From Sphingobacteriales bacterium (lineage in GTDB: Bacteria; Bacteroidota; Bacteroidia; Chitinophagales; Chitinophagaceae): a stretch of DNA of 64,000 nucleotides. The notes below the pieces were generated by a model. That model searched no databases. It had not been told where the DNA came from and saw only the letters and a program-made list of their open reading frames with translations. Positions 19,433-29,572 of this stretch are shown in pieces (the stretch's first letter is position 1; every line of letters begins with the position of its first letter). The stretch covers positions 1 through 64,000 of the forward strand of contig JAPLEF010000105.1 in NCBI GenBank assembly GCA_026391525.1. Reading direction: 5' to 3'. The position numbers and the translations under genes were made by a program.

Positions 19433-21475
19433 ATGTCTGATAAAAAGCTATTCCAGCCTTTCGTATCTCCACAAACCATCATGAAGGAACTCACGGTAAA
19501 ATCAATTTTACTGGGAAGCTTGTTTGGCGTGATTTTCGGTGCCGCTACCGTTTATCTTGCCTTAAAGGCCGGATTGACCGTTTCTGCTTCCATCCCAATC
19601 GCTGTAATTGCGATTACCCTTGGACGTAAGTTTTTCAAAACCACTATACTTGAAAACAATATCATTCAAACAACAGGTAGTGCAGGAGAAAGTATAGCCT
19701 CCGGTGTTGCCTTCACACTTCCCGGTTTTCTATTCCTTTCTTCACCCGATAGTGCTTCTTATTTCAATTATCTTACCATCCTTATTCTGGCCATTGTCGG
19801 TGGCATGCTGGGCACCTTACTGATGGTACCATTGCGTAAAGCACTTATTGTAAATGAACATGAAACCCTTCCTTATCCTGAAGGAACAGCTTGCGGTGAT
19901 GTATTGAAAGCCGGTGAAAAAGGTGGCGATTTTGCCAAGACTGCCTTTTGGGGATTGGGAGTTGCCTTTCTTTATGCCATTCTTCAGAAAATAGTAAGAG
20001 TGATAGCTGAAACGCCTGAATTTATGACACGCCAGGCTAACAAATTTTTTCCTTCAGCAAAAATCAGCGGCGAAATTACTCCGGAATATTTAGGGGTTGG
20101 CTACATAATCGGCCCGCGCATTGCAGGTGTACTGGTTGCAGGCGGTGTACTCAGCTGGCTGGTGTTGATTCCTTTACTTGCTTCAATTGTTCCCGCAGAC
20201 ACCATCGCCAATCAACTGGTGAAACTGGGCTATCTGGCTGATATCACAAAAGATGGGGGTAAAGGAGGGTGGAATGCAACCACCCATGGTTTCAAAGATT
20301 TTTCTGCTGCCATCTATTATGCATTCATCAGGCAGATAGGCGCCGGTGCAGTTGCTGCAGGGGGTATCATCACGCTCTTCAAAACCATACCTACCATCAT
20401 CAAATCGGTAAAAGGAAGTTTTAGTTCCATCAAAAAAAATAGTGAAGCTGCAGATACCGTTGTTTTAAGAACGGAAAGAGACCTGAATATCAAAATCGTA
20501 GGATTTGGAAGCCTTGCCCTTGTTGCATTGATTGCAGTATTGCCCCAGGTTCCGGGCGACAGTATCTTACAAAAATTATTGATCGGAGTATTGGTGATTA
20601 TTTTCGGTGCACTCTTTGTTACGGTTTCATCCAGGATTGTAGGCTTAATCGGATCTTCAAATAATCCTATCAGCGGAATGACCATTGCCACGGTAATGGG
20701 TACCAGCCTAATCTTTATGGCCGTGGGCTGGACGGGTGCAAGTTACGAACCCCTGGTACTGGTAGTTGGTGGAATGATCTGTATTGCTGCTGCTAATGCA
20801 GGTGCTACTTCACAGGATCTTAAAAGTGGATATATTGTTGGAGCTACACCGCGCAATCAGCAAATAGCGCTTTTCGTTGGTGCAATTGTGTCTTCTATCG
20901 TAATCGGCATCACCATAAAGTACCTGGATAAACCCAATGCTGAAATGCTTGCACAAGGCATCCAGCATGCCATTGGCACTGAAAAATATCCTGCTCCACA
21001 GGCTACATTGATGGCTACTCTCATTAAAGGGATACTTTCGTTTAACCTTGACTGGCAGTATGTTTTTGTAGGAGTGTTCCTTGCAGTGGTGATGGAACTT
21101 TGCGGAATAAAAGCCCTGAGTTTTGCAGTGGGAGCGTATCTCCCCTTATCAACAACACTGCCTATATTCATAGGAGGGGCCATCAAGGGATTGGTAGATC
21201 TTCGTAAACAAAAAGCCCATATCATCAACAGTCTGGAAGAAGAAGAATTGGGCAAAGGCAGTTTATTCGCAACCGGCCTTGTTGCAGGCGGTGCTGTTGC
21301 TGGAGTAATCATAGCCTTTGTTTCTGGTAGCGAAAGCGGAGACCGTTTTCTAAAATCAATCAGTATGGAAGCAGGCTTAGAGCATGGTTTAAGCCAGGGT
21401 GGCTATTACCTTCTTGGTGTAGCCTTTTTTGCTGCAATGGGATGGATATTATATAAAACAGCTTTGAAAAAATAA
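19433..21475 (+). CDS. OPT-family oligopeptide transporter
   Basis: ~14-TM protein; LKAGLTVSASIPIAVIAI, NNIIQTTGSAGESIASGVAFTLP. Confidence 0.9.
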   Translation: MSDKKLFQPFVSPQTIMKELTVKSILLGSLFGVIFGAATVYLALKAGLTVSASIPIAVIAITLGRKFFKTTILENNIIQTTGSAGESIASGVAFTLPGFLFLSSPDSASYFNYLTILILAIVGGMLGTLLMVPLRKALIVNEHETLPYPEGTACGDVLKAGEKGGDFAKTAFWGLGVAFLYAILQKIVRVIAETPEFMTRQANKFFPSAKISGEITPEYLGVGYIIGPRIAGVLVAGGVLSWLVLIPLLASIVPADTIANQLVKLGYLADITKDGGKGGWNATTHGFKDFSAAIYYAFIRQIGAGAVAAGGIITLFKTIPTIIKSVKGSFSSIKKNSEAADTVVLRTERDLNIKIVGFGSLALVALIAVLPQVPGDSILQKLLIGVLVIIFGALFVTVSSRIVGLIGSSNNPISGMTIATVMGTSLIFMAVGWTGASYEPLVLVVGGMICIAAANAGATSQDLKSGYIVGATPRNQQIALFVGAIVSSIVIGITIKYLDKPNAEMLAQGIQHAIGTEKYPAPQATLMATLIKGILSFNLDWQYVFVGVFLAVVMELCGIKALSFAVGAYLPLSTTLPIFIGGAIKGLVDLRKQKAHIINSLEEEELGKGSLFATGLVAGGAVAGVIIAFVSGSESGDRFLKSISMEAGLEHGLSQGGYYLLGVAFFAAMGWILYKTALKK

Positions 21476-21523
21476 ACAGTTAACCCTAATCGTTAGTAAA
21501 CAGCAACTTAAACAATAGATCTC

Positions 21524-23164
21524 ATGTGGAAAAATCATCCAAAAGCCCTTCCCTTCCTTTTTTTCAGTGAAATGTGGGAACGGTTCGGTTATTACCTGAT
21601 GATAGGCATCTTTACCTTCTATCTCAAAGATGCAGTTCATGGATTCAATATGGATGAAAAAGAATCTGCAAGCCTCTATGGTACATTCATTGCACTGGTG
21701 TTTTTCACTCCGTTCATTGGCGGTTTGCTGGCCGACCGTTATCTTGGTTATCGTCGTTCGATAATCCTTGGTGGGCTGTTGATGGGAACCGGTTATTGTT
21801 TGATGAGCATTCACGATATCAGCACCCTTTATCTTTCAATGACGCTGGTAATCTTGGGCAATGGTTTCTTTAAACCAAACATCTCTACCCTTTTGGGGAA
21901 TGTTTATTCCACTCCAAAACACAGGGAGCAAAAGGATGAAGGATACAATATTTTTTACATGGGCATCAACATCGGTGCTTTCGTATGCAATTTTTTCGGG
22001 GCAGCACTTTACACTACAATTGGATGGGGCGCCGCATTCATTGCAGCAGGAATTGGGATGTTCATCGGCGTGGCTACTTTCATATCAGGAACCAAACATT
22101 ATGTGGCATATGATACGAGAAAGCCTTTACAAGAAGGCGATATGCCGCTTTGGAAAATAATGGCTGCAGTGATCTTTCCTTCATTTTTATTTGGAGTAAT
22201 TGGCTGGTTCATCAAAGGTGATGGATATATATTTGACTCCAACAGCACCGATGCTTTCATCTTTGCCTGCATTCCTGTTCTGGTTTTTTATTTCGCCCTG
22301 TATTTTCGCAGCAATAAGGATGAAAAACCAGCGATGGGTGCTATGCTTGCTATTTTTGCTGTAGTGATTTTATTCTGGGCGATTTTCAAACAAAATGGAT
22401 CGGCACTCAATACCTGGGCAAGCCGCTATACCGAAAGGCATGTTGAAGGCACAACAGGTGATGTACTGAGTAAATTACGACTTACCGAAGAAATCCGGTT
22501 CCGCAAAGATTCTGTTACCCAAACCGATTCGCAATTCCGGAAAATTAAAGTTGATGGCAGTGAAGTAAAAATTTATGACTACCCGTCCTATTTTAAAAAT
22601 ATGAACCTATCTAAAACAGATGTAAAGGAAGGTGATACCGTAAAAGCCTGGGTGCCCAGCCTGAGTCAATCTATCAACCCATTTTGGGTTATCGCACTAA
22701 CCCCTTTAGTGGTAGCCTTCTTTACCTGGCTTCGTGGAAAAGGTAAAGAACCATCTACACCCAGTAAGATTGCATTCGGCCTGCTCATATCTGCACTTTC
22801 TGTTCTGGTGATGGTTGGTGCTGTAAAAGCTGGTGGCAATGGTGCCGAAAAAGTGAGTATTTGGTGGTTGGCTGCCAGTTATGGAGTAGTTACTATTGGA
22901 GAGCTGTTTTTGAGCCCCATGGGTTTATCGCTGGTATCCAAACTAAGCCCGGTAAGAATCACATCGCTGATGATGGGCGGATGGTTTGTATCTACTTCTA
23001 TTGGAAATAAACTGAGCGGTATCCTTGCGAGTAAGTGGGACCAGTATAATGACAAATCCAGTTATTTCTGGCTGAATTTCGGCTTGCTTTTTGGAGCAGC
23101 AGCTTTCCTTTTCATCTTGTTGAAATGGCTGAACAGGGTGATGCGCGAAAAAGGAGTCAACTAA
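21524..23164 (+). CDS. POT/PTR-family peptide MFS transporter
   Basis: FSEMWERFGYYLMIGIFTFYL, NIFYMGINIGAFVCNF; paralogous to 17685..19355. Confidence 0.9.
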   Translation: MWKNHPKALPFLFFSEMWERFGYYLMIGIFTFYLKDAVHGFNMDEKESASLYGTFIALVFFTPFIGGLLADRYLGYRRSIILGGLLMGTGYCLMSIHDISTLYLSMTLVILGNGFFKPNISTLLGNVYSTPKHREQKDEGYNIFYMGINIGAFVCNFFGAALYTTIGWGAAFIAAGIGMFIGVATFISGTKHYVAYDTRKPLQEGDMPLWKIMAAVIFPSFLFGVIGWFIKGDGYIFDSNSTDAFIFACIPVLVFYFALYFRSNKDEKPAMGAMLAIFAVVILFWAIFKQNGSALNTWASRYTERHVEGTTGDVLSKLRLTEEIRFRKDSVTQTDSQFRKIKVDGSEVKIYDYPSYFKNMNLSKTDVKEGDTVKAWVPSLSQSINPFWVIALTPLVVAFFTWLRGKGKEPSTPSKIAFGLLISALSVLVMVGAVKAGGNGAEKVSIWWLAASYGVVTIGELFLSPMGLSLVSKLSPVRITSLMMGGWFVSTSIGNKLSGILASKWDQYNDKSSYFWLNFGLLFGAAAFLFILLKWLNRVMREKGVN

Positions 23165-23173
23165 AATACGGGT

Positions 23174-24367
23174 TTAGATAAATTTCAATTTACTATAACT
23201 CTTGCCAATGATTTTCTGGTCATCTGCTCCCAGCCAATTAGCTAACACTGTGGCATAAACGCTTTTGAAATCAACGGTATATTTAAGATCCCCATCAATA
23301 AGGTCGGCGAGGTCCGGCAACGGATTCAGAAACCCTTTTTGTTTCAATGCGCCACTGATCAAAAACATATTATTCGCAGTTCCATGGTCGGTTCCATTGC
23401 TGGCATTCTGGCCAACCCTTCTTCCAAATTCCGAAAAAGTCATCAGCAATACATCTTCAAAGCGGTGTTGCGCCTTCATATCGTCGGTAAAGGCTTTGAT
23501 GGCATCATTGAATTGCATAAACAAACGTTTCTGTTGTGCTTCCTGATTGATATGCGTATCGAAACTTCCTAAAGACACATAATAAACTTTAGTGTTGATA
23601 TCGGAAAGAATAAGGCTGGCAATGGTTCTAAGATTTTTACCAAGTTCAGTGGCAGGATAATTTTTTCCGGCAGCTTGTAACTGACTTTTATCATGGATGT
23701 AGGAAGCGCTGTTGATGGCATCGCCCATTGTTTTATAAAGGTAGTCGGCGGTTTCCTCCCCGTGCTGGTACCCCGCTATCAATTGCTTGTAATAGGGATC
23801 GTTGCTGCTATTGTACAAACGTTTTGGATCCGTTGTTGCAATGCCTGAATAATTTTTTCCTTTCATGGCAAGACTCAGCATATCATCCATCTCGATGATC
23901 TGTGTTGGCTTATCACAACCACTGCATTGTTCATCCAAATAACGCCCCAGCCATCCGGTATAAATATACTCATTGCTTTGGCTGCCACTTTGCCAGATGT
24001 CCATACTTCTAAAATGAGAACGATCGGGATTAGGATATCCTACCGTATTAAGCATAGCCAGGTTTCCTTCATCATAAAGAGCTTTACAGGCAACCAATGC
24101 GGGATGCAGTCCGGCATCGTCAGTAAGAGTGAGCGTTTTAGTTTTATCTATCGCAAGCCTTGGTCTTTCCCGATAGTAGATGTCGTTGGTAACCGGTATG
24201 ATGGTATTCAATCCGTCGTTACCCCCGTTAAACTGAACTATAACCAATACCTTATTACCCGGAGGAACTGATGGCTTGCGGCTTAGGGCCTGAAGGAATC
24301 CAGGAAGCATCACAGAAGCAGAAGCCAGTGTACCGGTTTGGATAAAAGTTTTTCTATTGATAAGCAT
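23174..24367 (-). CDS. DUF1501 domain-containing protein
   Basis: Tat-like N-terminus; VIVQFNGGNDGLNTIIP, FSEFGRRVGQNASNGTDHGTAN. Confidence 0.88.
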   Translation of the reverse strand: MLINRKTFIQTGTLASASVMLPGFLQALSRKPSVPPGNKVLVIVQFNGGNDGLNTIIPVTNDIYYRERPRLAIDKTKTLTLTDDAGLHPALVACKALYDEGNLAMLNTVGYPNPDRSHFRSMDIWQSGSQSNEYIYTGWLGRYLDEQCSGCDKPTQIIEMDDMLSLAMKGKNYSGIATTDPKRLYNSSNDPYYKQLIAGYQHGEETADYLYKTMGDAINSASYIHDKSQLQAAGKNYPATELGKNLRTIASLILSDINTKVYYVSLGSFDTHINQEAQQKRLFMQFNDAIKAFTDDMKAQHRFEDVLLMTFSEFGRRVGQNASNGTDHGTANNMFLISGALKQKGFLNPLPDLADLIDGDLKYTVDFKSVYATVLANWLGADDQKIIGKSYSKLKFI

Positions 24368-24401
24368 ACAAGTTGTTTAAAAAAATTGATACGGTTTGAA
24401 T

Positions 24402-25844
24402 TTAACAGAGTTGGTATTCTGGTGTAGCCATAAGTCTGAGGATTGTGGTACGGATATAGTCTTCCCTGCTTTGTTCATTTACAAAAGCTGCAAGCATCTT
24501 TGCTTCTGGCCGGTTTCCGGTTTGCCACAGCACATCTGCGATGGCTTTAACCAGATCTTCCCTTGGTATTGAATCGAAAAGCTTATAAACCGCTGGCCAA
24601 TCTATTCCAATACCTCCGGTTCGGTAAGCAGCATCAGTTTGACCCATATTCACATCATCATCCGATTTAGCCCTGATGTTTAATTTCTCGGAGGAGGTAA
24701 TAAAAGCAGGTATCCTTAACCGTAACATCAGTGTACTGCTGTCGATCCAATTACGGCCACCAGGCCAACCCGCTACATTGGGAGGATAAAACAAGATCTG
24801 CCCAAGAAGTTTTTGAAAAAGCAATTGTGCATTGTCGTTTTCCATTTTCAAGGGGATGAGGCGCCGTAGACCAACCAACAGTTCGATAGGCGACTTGATG
24901 TGGTTGCCGATATTTTTTTGTTCATAAAACCAGTCGCTCATAAAGATATCACTTAGTAAATATTTGATATCATAATTAGATTTGAAAAAGCGGCTACTCA
25001 ACCAATCTATTTTCGATTCATCTGGCTTTTCATTCACCAGAAAACTATATAATTTACTGGTGATGTGTTTGGCGGTTTGTTTTTCTTTAAGCAGGATGTT
25101 GAGTACATCATCACCATTAAAATTTCCGGTTTGTCCGAAAATGGTTTTAGCTTCCTCATCATGAAAATAAGCCCTGTTTTCAAACTTTCCATCGAGGTTA
25201 AAACCCCAGCCTGTAAAAGCCCTTGCTGCTTCTTTGATATCTGTTTCACTGTAGTGACCCCTGCCCAAAGTAAATAGCTCCATCACTTCACGGGCAAAAT
25301 TTTCATTAGGCTTTTTCTTTTTGTTTTGCTGGTTGTTGAGGAACTGAATCATGGCAGGCGATTTACTTACCGCCTTTAACAGGTCGCCGAAATTACCCAA
25401 AGCATGAGTGCGGATGATATGCAGTAATTCCTGTTGAAAATAGCTATTGATCACCCTGCAGGAAAAATGACCATGCCAGAATAGGCTCAACTTTTCCCTG
25501 AGCTGCGCTTCACTATTTATCATTTCATCTAACCATAGGATATTCAGGTTTCGGATATCATCTTTAGATTGCTGACGCATTTTTTGTTGCCGCTCTTTTT
25601 TGGTTTCTTCATCCATTTTACCTGCCTTATCAAGAGCCACCAGATCCTTCACGCCATTCGAAAGTCCGGCAATGAGATTATCGGCAACTTCAAGCTTTTC
25701 TGGTTTTGATGATGATGTTTCGAGAAGTAACTGCCATAAATCGGCAGGTTTGATGGTATCGAGAGCAGCGGCATTTTCGGCCATAGGGCCAAAAGCAGCA
25801 CGCCAAAGCAAATGTTGATTCTTTAATCGGTTGGTAACAGGCAT
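24402..25844 (-). CDS. DUF1800 domain-containing protein
   Basis: HLLWRAAFGP, LFWHGHFSC, NENFAREVMELFTLG, VAGWPGGRNWIDSSTLMLR; paired with DUF1501. Confidence 0.9.
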   Translation of the reverse strand: MPVTNRLKNQHLLWRAAFGPMAENAAALDTIKPADLWQLLLETSSSKPEKLEVADNLIAGLSNGVKDLVALDKAGKMDEETKKERQQKMRQQSKDDIRNLNILWLDEMINSEAQLREKLSLFWHGHFSCRVINSYFQQELLHIIRTHALGNFGDLLKAVSKSPAMIQFLNNQQNKKKKPNENFAREVMELFTLGRGHYSETDIKEAARAFTGWGFNLDGKFENRAYFHDEEAKTIFGQTGNFNGDDVLNILLKEKQTAKHITSKLYSFLVNEKPDESKIDWLSSRFFKSNYDIKYLLSDIFMSDWFYEQKNIGNHIKSPIELLVGLRRLIPLKMENDNAQLLFQKLLGQILFYPPNVAGWPGGRNWIDSSTLMLRLRIPAFITSSEKLNIRAKSDDDVNMGQTDAAYRTGGIGIDWPAVYKLFDSIPREDLVKAIADVLWQTGNRPEAKMLAAFVNEQSREDYIRTTILRLMATPEYQLC

Positions 25845-25959
25845 AGAAGGGAGAAATTTTTAAGTATAAACATAGACGATACAATAACTGCTTGGTTTAA
25901 CAAAGACCAAGAATAACAACATTTTCACTTTATTTCGTAAATTGTATAAATTAGTATTT

Positions 25960-27012
25960 ATGAGCATCAGGATGTTTAAATACCTTTCACCGATTAGTTT
26001 TTATGCTGCCGGCTGGATTTCCTTCCATCACCAAGGATTTTGGGTATGGTTACCCATGATATATGCATGGATCCTCATTCCGTTACTGGAACTCATGATT
26101 AAACCAAGTAACCGGAACCTGGATGCCGCAGAAACTGAAATGGCTAAAAAAAGCAGGGTTTACGACTATCTGCTTTATCTGGTGGTTCCACTCCAGTTTG
26201 GGGCGCTTTATGTATTTCTACATTCACTGTCTGATACCGGTCTTAGTTTCTGGGATATCACAGGCCGCACATTAAGCATGGGACTTTTTTGTGGCACATT
26301 TGGCATCAATGTTGCGCATGAACTGGGTCATCGCAATAAAAGATATGAGCAACTGATGGCAAAAGCCTTATTGGCCACCTCATTGTATATTCATTTTTTC
26401 ATTGAACACAATAAAGGGCATCATAAAAATGTATCCACACCCGAAGACCCAAGCAGTGCCCACTATAACGAACCCGTTTATACTTTCTGGTTCCGTACTA
26501 TTTTTTATTCTTATTTATCTGCATGGAAAATTGCTGCAGATGATGCGGTGAAAAAAGGATATAAAGTGGTGAGTATTCACAACGAAATGCTGCAAGCCCA
26601 GTTGCTTCAAATACTTCTCATCACAGCAGTAGTTGTGATATTCGGCACCATGGCAACCGTTTGTTTTCTCGCCGCTGCGGGAACAGGCATCCTTTTACTG
26701 GAAACTGTAAATTATATAGAACACTATGGCTTGAGCAGAAAAAAAATGCCCAACGGTCAATATGAACGCGCCATGCCCTGGCATAGTTGGAACAGCGAAC
26801 ATCCCCTGGGGCGAATCATGCTTTTTGAACTGAGCAGGCATAGTGATCATCATTATTTGGCCAGTAAAAAATACCAAACTTTACATCATCATGCCAATGC
26901 CCCGCAATTGCCAACAGGATACCCCGGAAGCATGTTACTCGCACTGTTGCCTCCTGTTTGGTTTAAGGTGATGAACGGGAAGATTGAAAGGTTGGAAGCG
27001 TTTAAGGTTTAA
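25960..27012 (+). CDS. AlkB-like membrane alkane 1-monooxygenase / fatty-acid-desaturase-superfamily hydroxylase
   Basis: Histidine boxes HELGHR, EHNKGHHKNV, RHSDHHYLA and NYIEHYGL; start trimmed to ATG 25960. Confidence 0.82.
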   Translation: MSIRMFKYLSPISFYAAGWISFHHQGFWVWLPMIYAWILIPLLELMIKPSNRNLDAAETEMAKKSRVYDYLLYLVVPLQFGALYVFLHSLSDTGLSFWDITGRTLSMGLFCGTFGINVAHELGHRNKRYEQLMAKALLATSLYIHFFIEHNKGHHKNVSTPEDPSSAHYNEPVYTFWFRTIFYSYLSAWKIAADDAVKKGYKVVSIHNEMLQAQLLQILLITAVVVIFGTMATVCFLAAAGTGILLLETVNYIEHYGLSRKKMPNGQYERAMPWHSWNSEHPLGRIMLFELSRHSDHHYLASKKYQTLHHHANAPQLPTGYPGSMLLALLPPVWFKVMNGKIERLEAFKV

Positions 27013-27034
27013 AGTTTAAGGTTTAAGGTTTAAC
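27000..27034. repeat. Tandem heptamer array (GTTTAAR/C)x5
   Basis: GTTTAAG GTTTAAA GTTTAAG GTTTAAG GTTTAAC read directly. Confidence 0.9.
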
Positions 27035-27079
27035 GTTTCTCGTATTGGAAACATTAATTTTTTTTATCTGATATAATCA

Positions 27080-28354
27080 CTACTTCATCACTGTGCTTGA
27101 ACCAAAATATTGATGTAAAATCTGAGGCAAATGGATACCGTTTTCTGTTTGATTGTTCTCCAGCAAAGCGGCCATAATTCTAGGAAGCGCAAGTGATGAA
27201 CCATTCAATGAATGCAGCAATTGGGTTTTACCCGATTCATCTTTATACCGGATTTTCATCCTGTTGGTCTGGAAAGTTTCGAAGTTGCTAACCGAGCTCA
27301 CTTCCAGCCATTTTTGCTGTGCCGCACTGTACACTTCAAAATCGTATGTAAGTGCAGAAGTGAAGCCCATATCGCCACCGCATAAACGAAGTATGCGGTA
27401 AGGCAGTTCCAGCAGTTGTAATAATTTTTCAACGTGAAGCACCATCTCTTCCAATACCCGGTAACTATCCTGTGGCATCACCAGTTGGATGATCTCCACC
27501 TTATCGAACTGATGAACCCTGTTTAGCCCCCGCACATCAGCACCGAAACTTCCGGCTTCCCTGCGGAAACAAGGAGTATATGCTGTCATCTTAACCGGCA
27601 AATCCGTCTCCTTTAAAATTTCGTTGCTATAGATATTCGTAACCGGAACTTCTGCGGTTGGAATGAGGAACAGTTTATCTTCGGTGACGTGATACATCTG
27701 CCCCTCCTTATCAGGTAACGCACCGGTTCCATAAGCTGTTTGCTCATTCACCAGTAATGGAGGCAGATATTCTGTATATCCGGCATCTGTATTGTAATCT
27801 AAAAAAAATTGAATTAAGCTCCTTTGCAACTTCGCTCCTTTACCTTTAAATAAAGGGAACCCGCTGCCCGCAATTTTTGCACCCGTTTCAAAGTCTACCA
27901 GATGGTAGGTTTTGATCAAATCCCAATGCGGTTTTGCTTCAGGAAATAAATCGGGTGTATTGCCACCCTGGCGAACGACTTCATTATCCTCTGCCGATTT
28001 ACCGAAGGGTACAGATGTATGCGGTAGATTGGGCAGTTGCAGCAATGTGCTGTTAAAATGGTTTTCCTGTGCTTCAAGATGAACTGTTTTATCTGCTAAA
28101 TCTGATTTCCATGAAGCAACTTCCTGTTTTTTTGATTCGGCTAAATCGCGATTCCCTGATGCCATTAATTGCCCGATTTCCTTCGAAGCCGCATTGATAG
28201 CTGCCTGTAGGTTTTCGGTTTCAGCCTTAGATTTTCGCAATGCTTCATCCATTTCCACCAGATGATCAACCAAACCCAATTTGGAAAAATTCCGTACCGA
28301 TAATCTTTCTTTTACCCATTCGGCCTGCTGCCTGATCAGTTGTACCTGAAGCAT
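27080..28354 (-). CDS. serS: Seryl-tRNA synthetase
   Basis: Class II motifs (TEVPVTNIYSNEIL, PVKMTAYTPCFRREAGSFG) with N-terminal coiled coil. Confidence 0.96.
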   Translation of the reverse strand: MLQVQLIRQQAEWVKERLSVRNFSKLGLVDHLVEMDEALRKSKAETENLQAAINAASKEIGQLMASGNRDLAESKKQEVASWKSDLADKTVHLEAQENHFNSTLLQLPNLPHTSVPFGKSAEDNEVVRQGGNTPDLFPEAKPHWDLIKTYHLVDFETGAKIAGSGFPLFKGKGAKLQRSLIQFFLDYNTDAGYTEYLPPLLVNEQTAYGTGALPDKEGQMYHVTEDKLFLIPTAEVPVTNIYSNEILKETDLPVKMTAYTPCFRREAGSFGADVRGLNRVHQFDKVEIIQLVMPQDSYRVLEEMVLHVEKLLQLLELPYRILRLCGGDMGFTSALTYDFEVYSAAQQKWLEVSSVSNFETFQTNRMKIRYKDESGKTQLLHSLNGSSLALPRIMAALLENNQTENGIHLPQILHQYFGSSTVMK

Positions 28355-28424
28355 ATCAAATTCTATTTATGTGGTATAAGGCGGCAAAGATAATCGGGAA
28401 AACCTGAATACTTACATTTGCAGC

Positions 28425-28775
28425 ATGCAACATCCCGAAGAAGACCTTCAAGTGCGTTGGTTGAAGTTACGCATCAAGCTGAAAGAGCAATTCAATATCA
28501 AGCCCGATATGAATGGTGTTTTGCTGCTGATTGGGGTACAGGAACTCGGGCAGGGGCCACAGGAATTCAGTAAAGAGCAGAAGCAGGACCTGATGCATAT
28601 TGCCATCTGTACCATTTTATTGCCTGGTGGCTATTACAGTTTCGACGGACATGATGAAGAAGGGTGGCCGCACTTCACCCAAATGAGGGCATTACCAGGA
28701 TTTAATCTTTTTGAACAGGAAAATTTTTTAAAAGACCATATCTTGCTTTATTTTCAACAACAGGGCTTTATTTAA
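28425..28775 (+). CDS. Conserved hypothetical protein
   Basis: 116-aa ORF with promoter-like TACATTTG immediately upstream. Confidence 0.65.
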   Translation: MQHPEEDLQVRWLKLRIKLKEQFNIKPDMNGVLLLIGVQELGQGPQEFSKEQKQDLMHIAICTILLPGGYYSFDGHDEEGWPHFTQMRALPGFNLFEQENFLKDHILLYFQQQGFI

Positions 28776-28795
28776 AGCCAATAAAAACATCTACA

Positions 28796-29509
28796 ATGAG
28801 CCATTTACGTTTACTTGCTATGCTGTCCTTATTTAGCGCTTTTGCTATTCCTGCTGCAAAAGCACAAGTCAGCAAACCTGCCAAAAACACTAAAACCGTT
28901 GCTGCAAAGCCCGGCAAACCCGTTGATCAACGCAGGGTGAAGATTACCACCGATTCCGGAATAATCATCGTTAAACTTTACGATTCCACCCCACTACACC
29001 GCGACAATTTCCTCAAGCTGGTAAAACAGGGCTTATATGATAGTTTACTCTTTCACCGCATCATTCCCGAATTCATGATACAAGGCGGCGACCCCATGAG
29101 CAAAAATGCAACACAAGGTGCTATGCTCGGTATGGGCGGTGCAGAAATGGCCCGAATCCCATCTGAATTTAAACGTAGCCTGATTCATAAAAAAGGAGCC
29201 CTGGCAGCAGCCCGTGATGGCAATCCTGAAAAAGCCAGTAGTGCCTGCCAGTTTTACATCGTTCAGGGAAAGAAAATCCCCTTAACTGAAATCGCCATGT
29301 ACGAACAGAATAAGGGATTTACTTACACCGTAGAACAAAAGAATATTTATCAGAACCTAGGAGGCACCCCGATGCTGGATATGGAATATACCGTTTTCGG
29401 AGAAGTGGTAAGCGGATTAGAAGTAGTAGATAAGATCGCCAAATTATCAAGAGATGGCAATAACCGCCCTAACATAGATATTCGTATGAAGATGGAAATT
29501 ATTAAATAA
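28796..29509 (+). CDS. Exported cyclophilin-type peptidyl-prolyl isomerase
   Basis: Signal peptide; LFHRIIPEFMIQGGDP, SSACQFYIV, YTVFGEVVSGLEVVDKI. Confidence 0.92.
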   Translation: MSHLRLLAMLSLFSAFAIPAAKAQVSKPAKNTKTVAAKPGKPVDQRRVKITTDSGIIIVKLYDSTPLHRDNFLKLVKQGLYDSLLFHRIIPEFMIQGGDPMSKNATQGAMLGMGGAEMARIPSEFKRSLIHKKGALAAARDGNPEKASSACQFYIVQGKKIPLTEIAMYEQNKGFTYTVEQKNIYQNLGGTPMLDMEYTVFGEVVSGLEVVDKIAKLSRDGNNRPNIDIRMKMEIIK

Positions 29510-29572
29510 CAACATATACCTTATTTTTATAACTAAATTGCGTGCAGCTTCAAACAAAAAATAAAACTGATT

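Noticed and set aside
23174-25844. DUF1501/DUF1800 pair as a new system
   Set aside because: This pair is widely found together in many bacteria; function is unclear but the pairing is already known.
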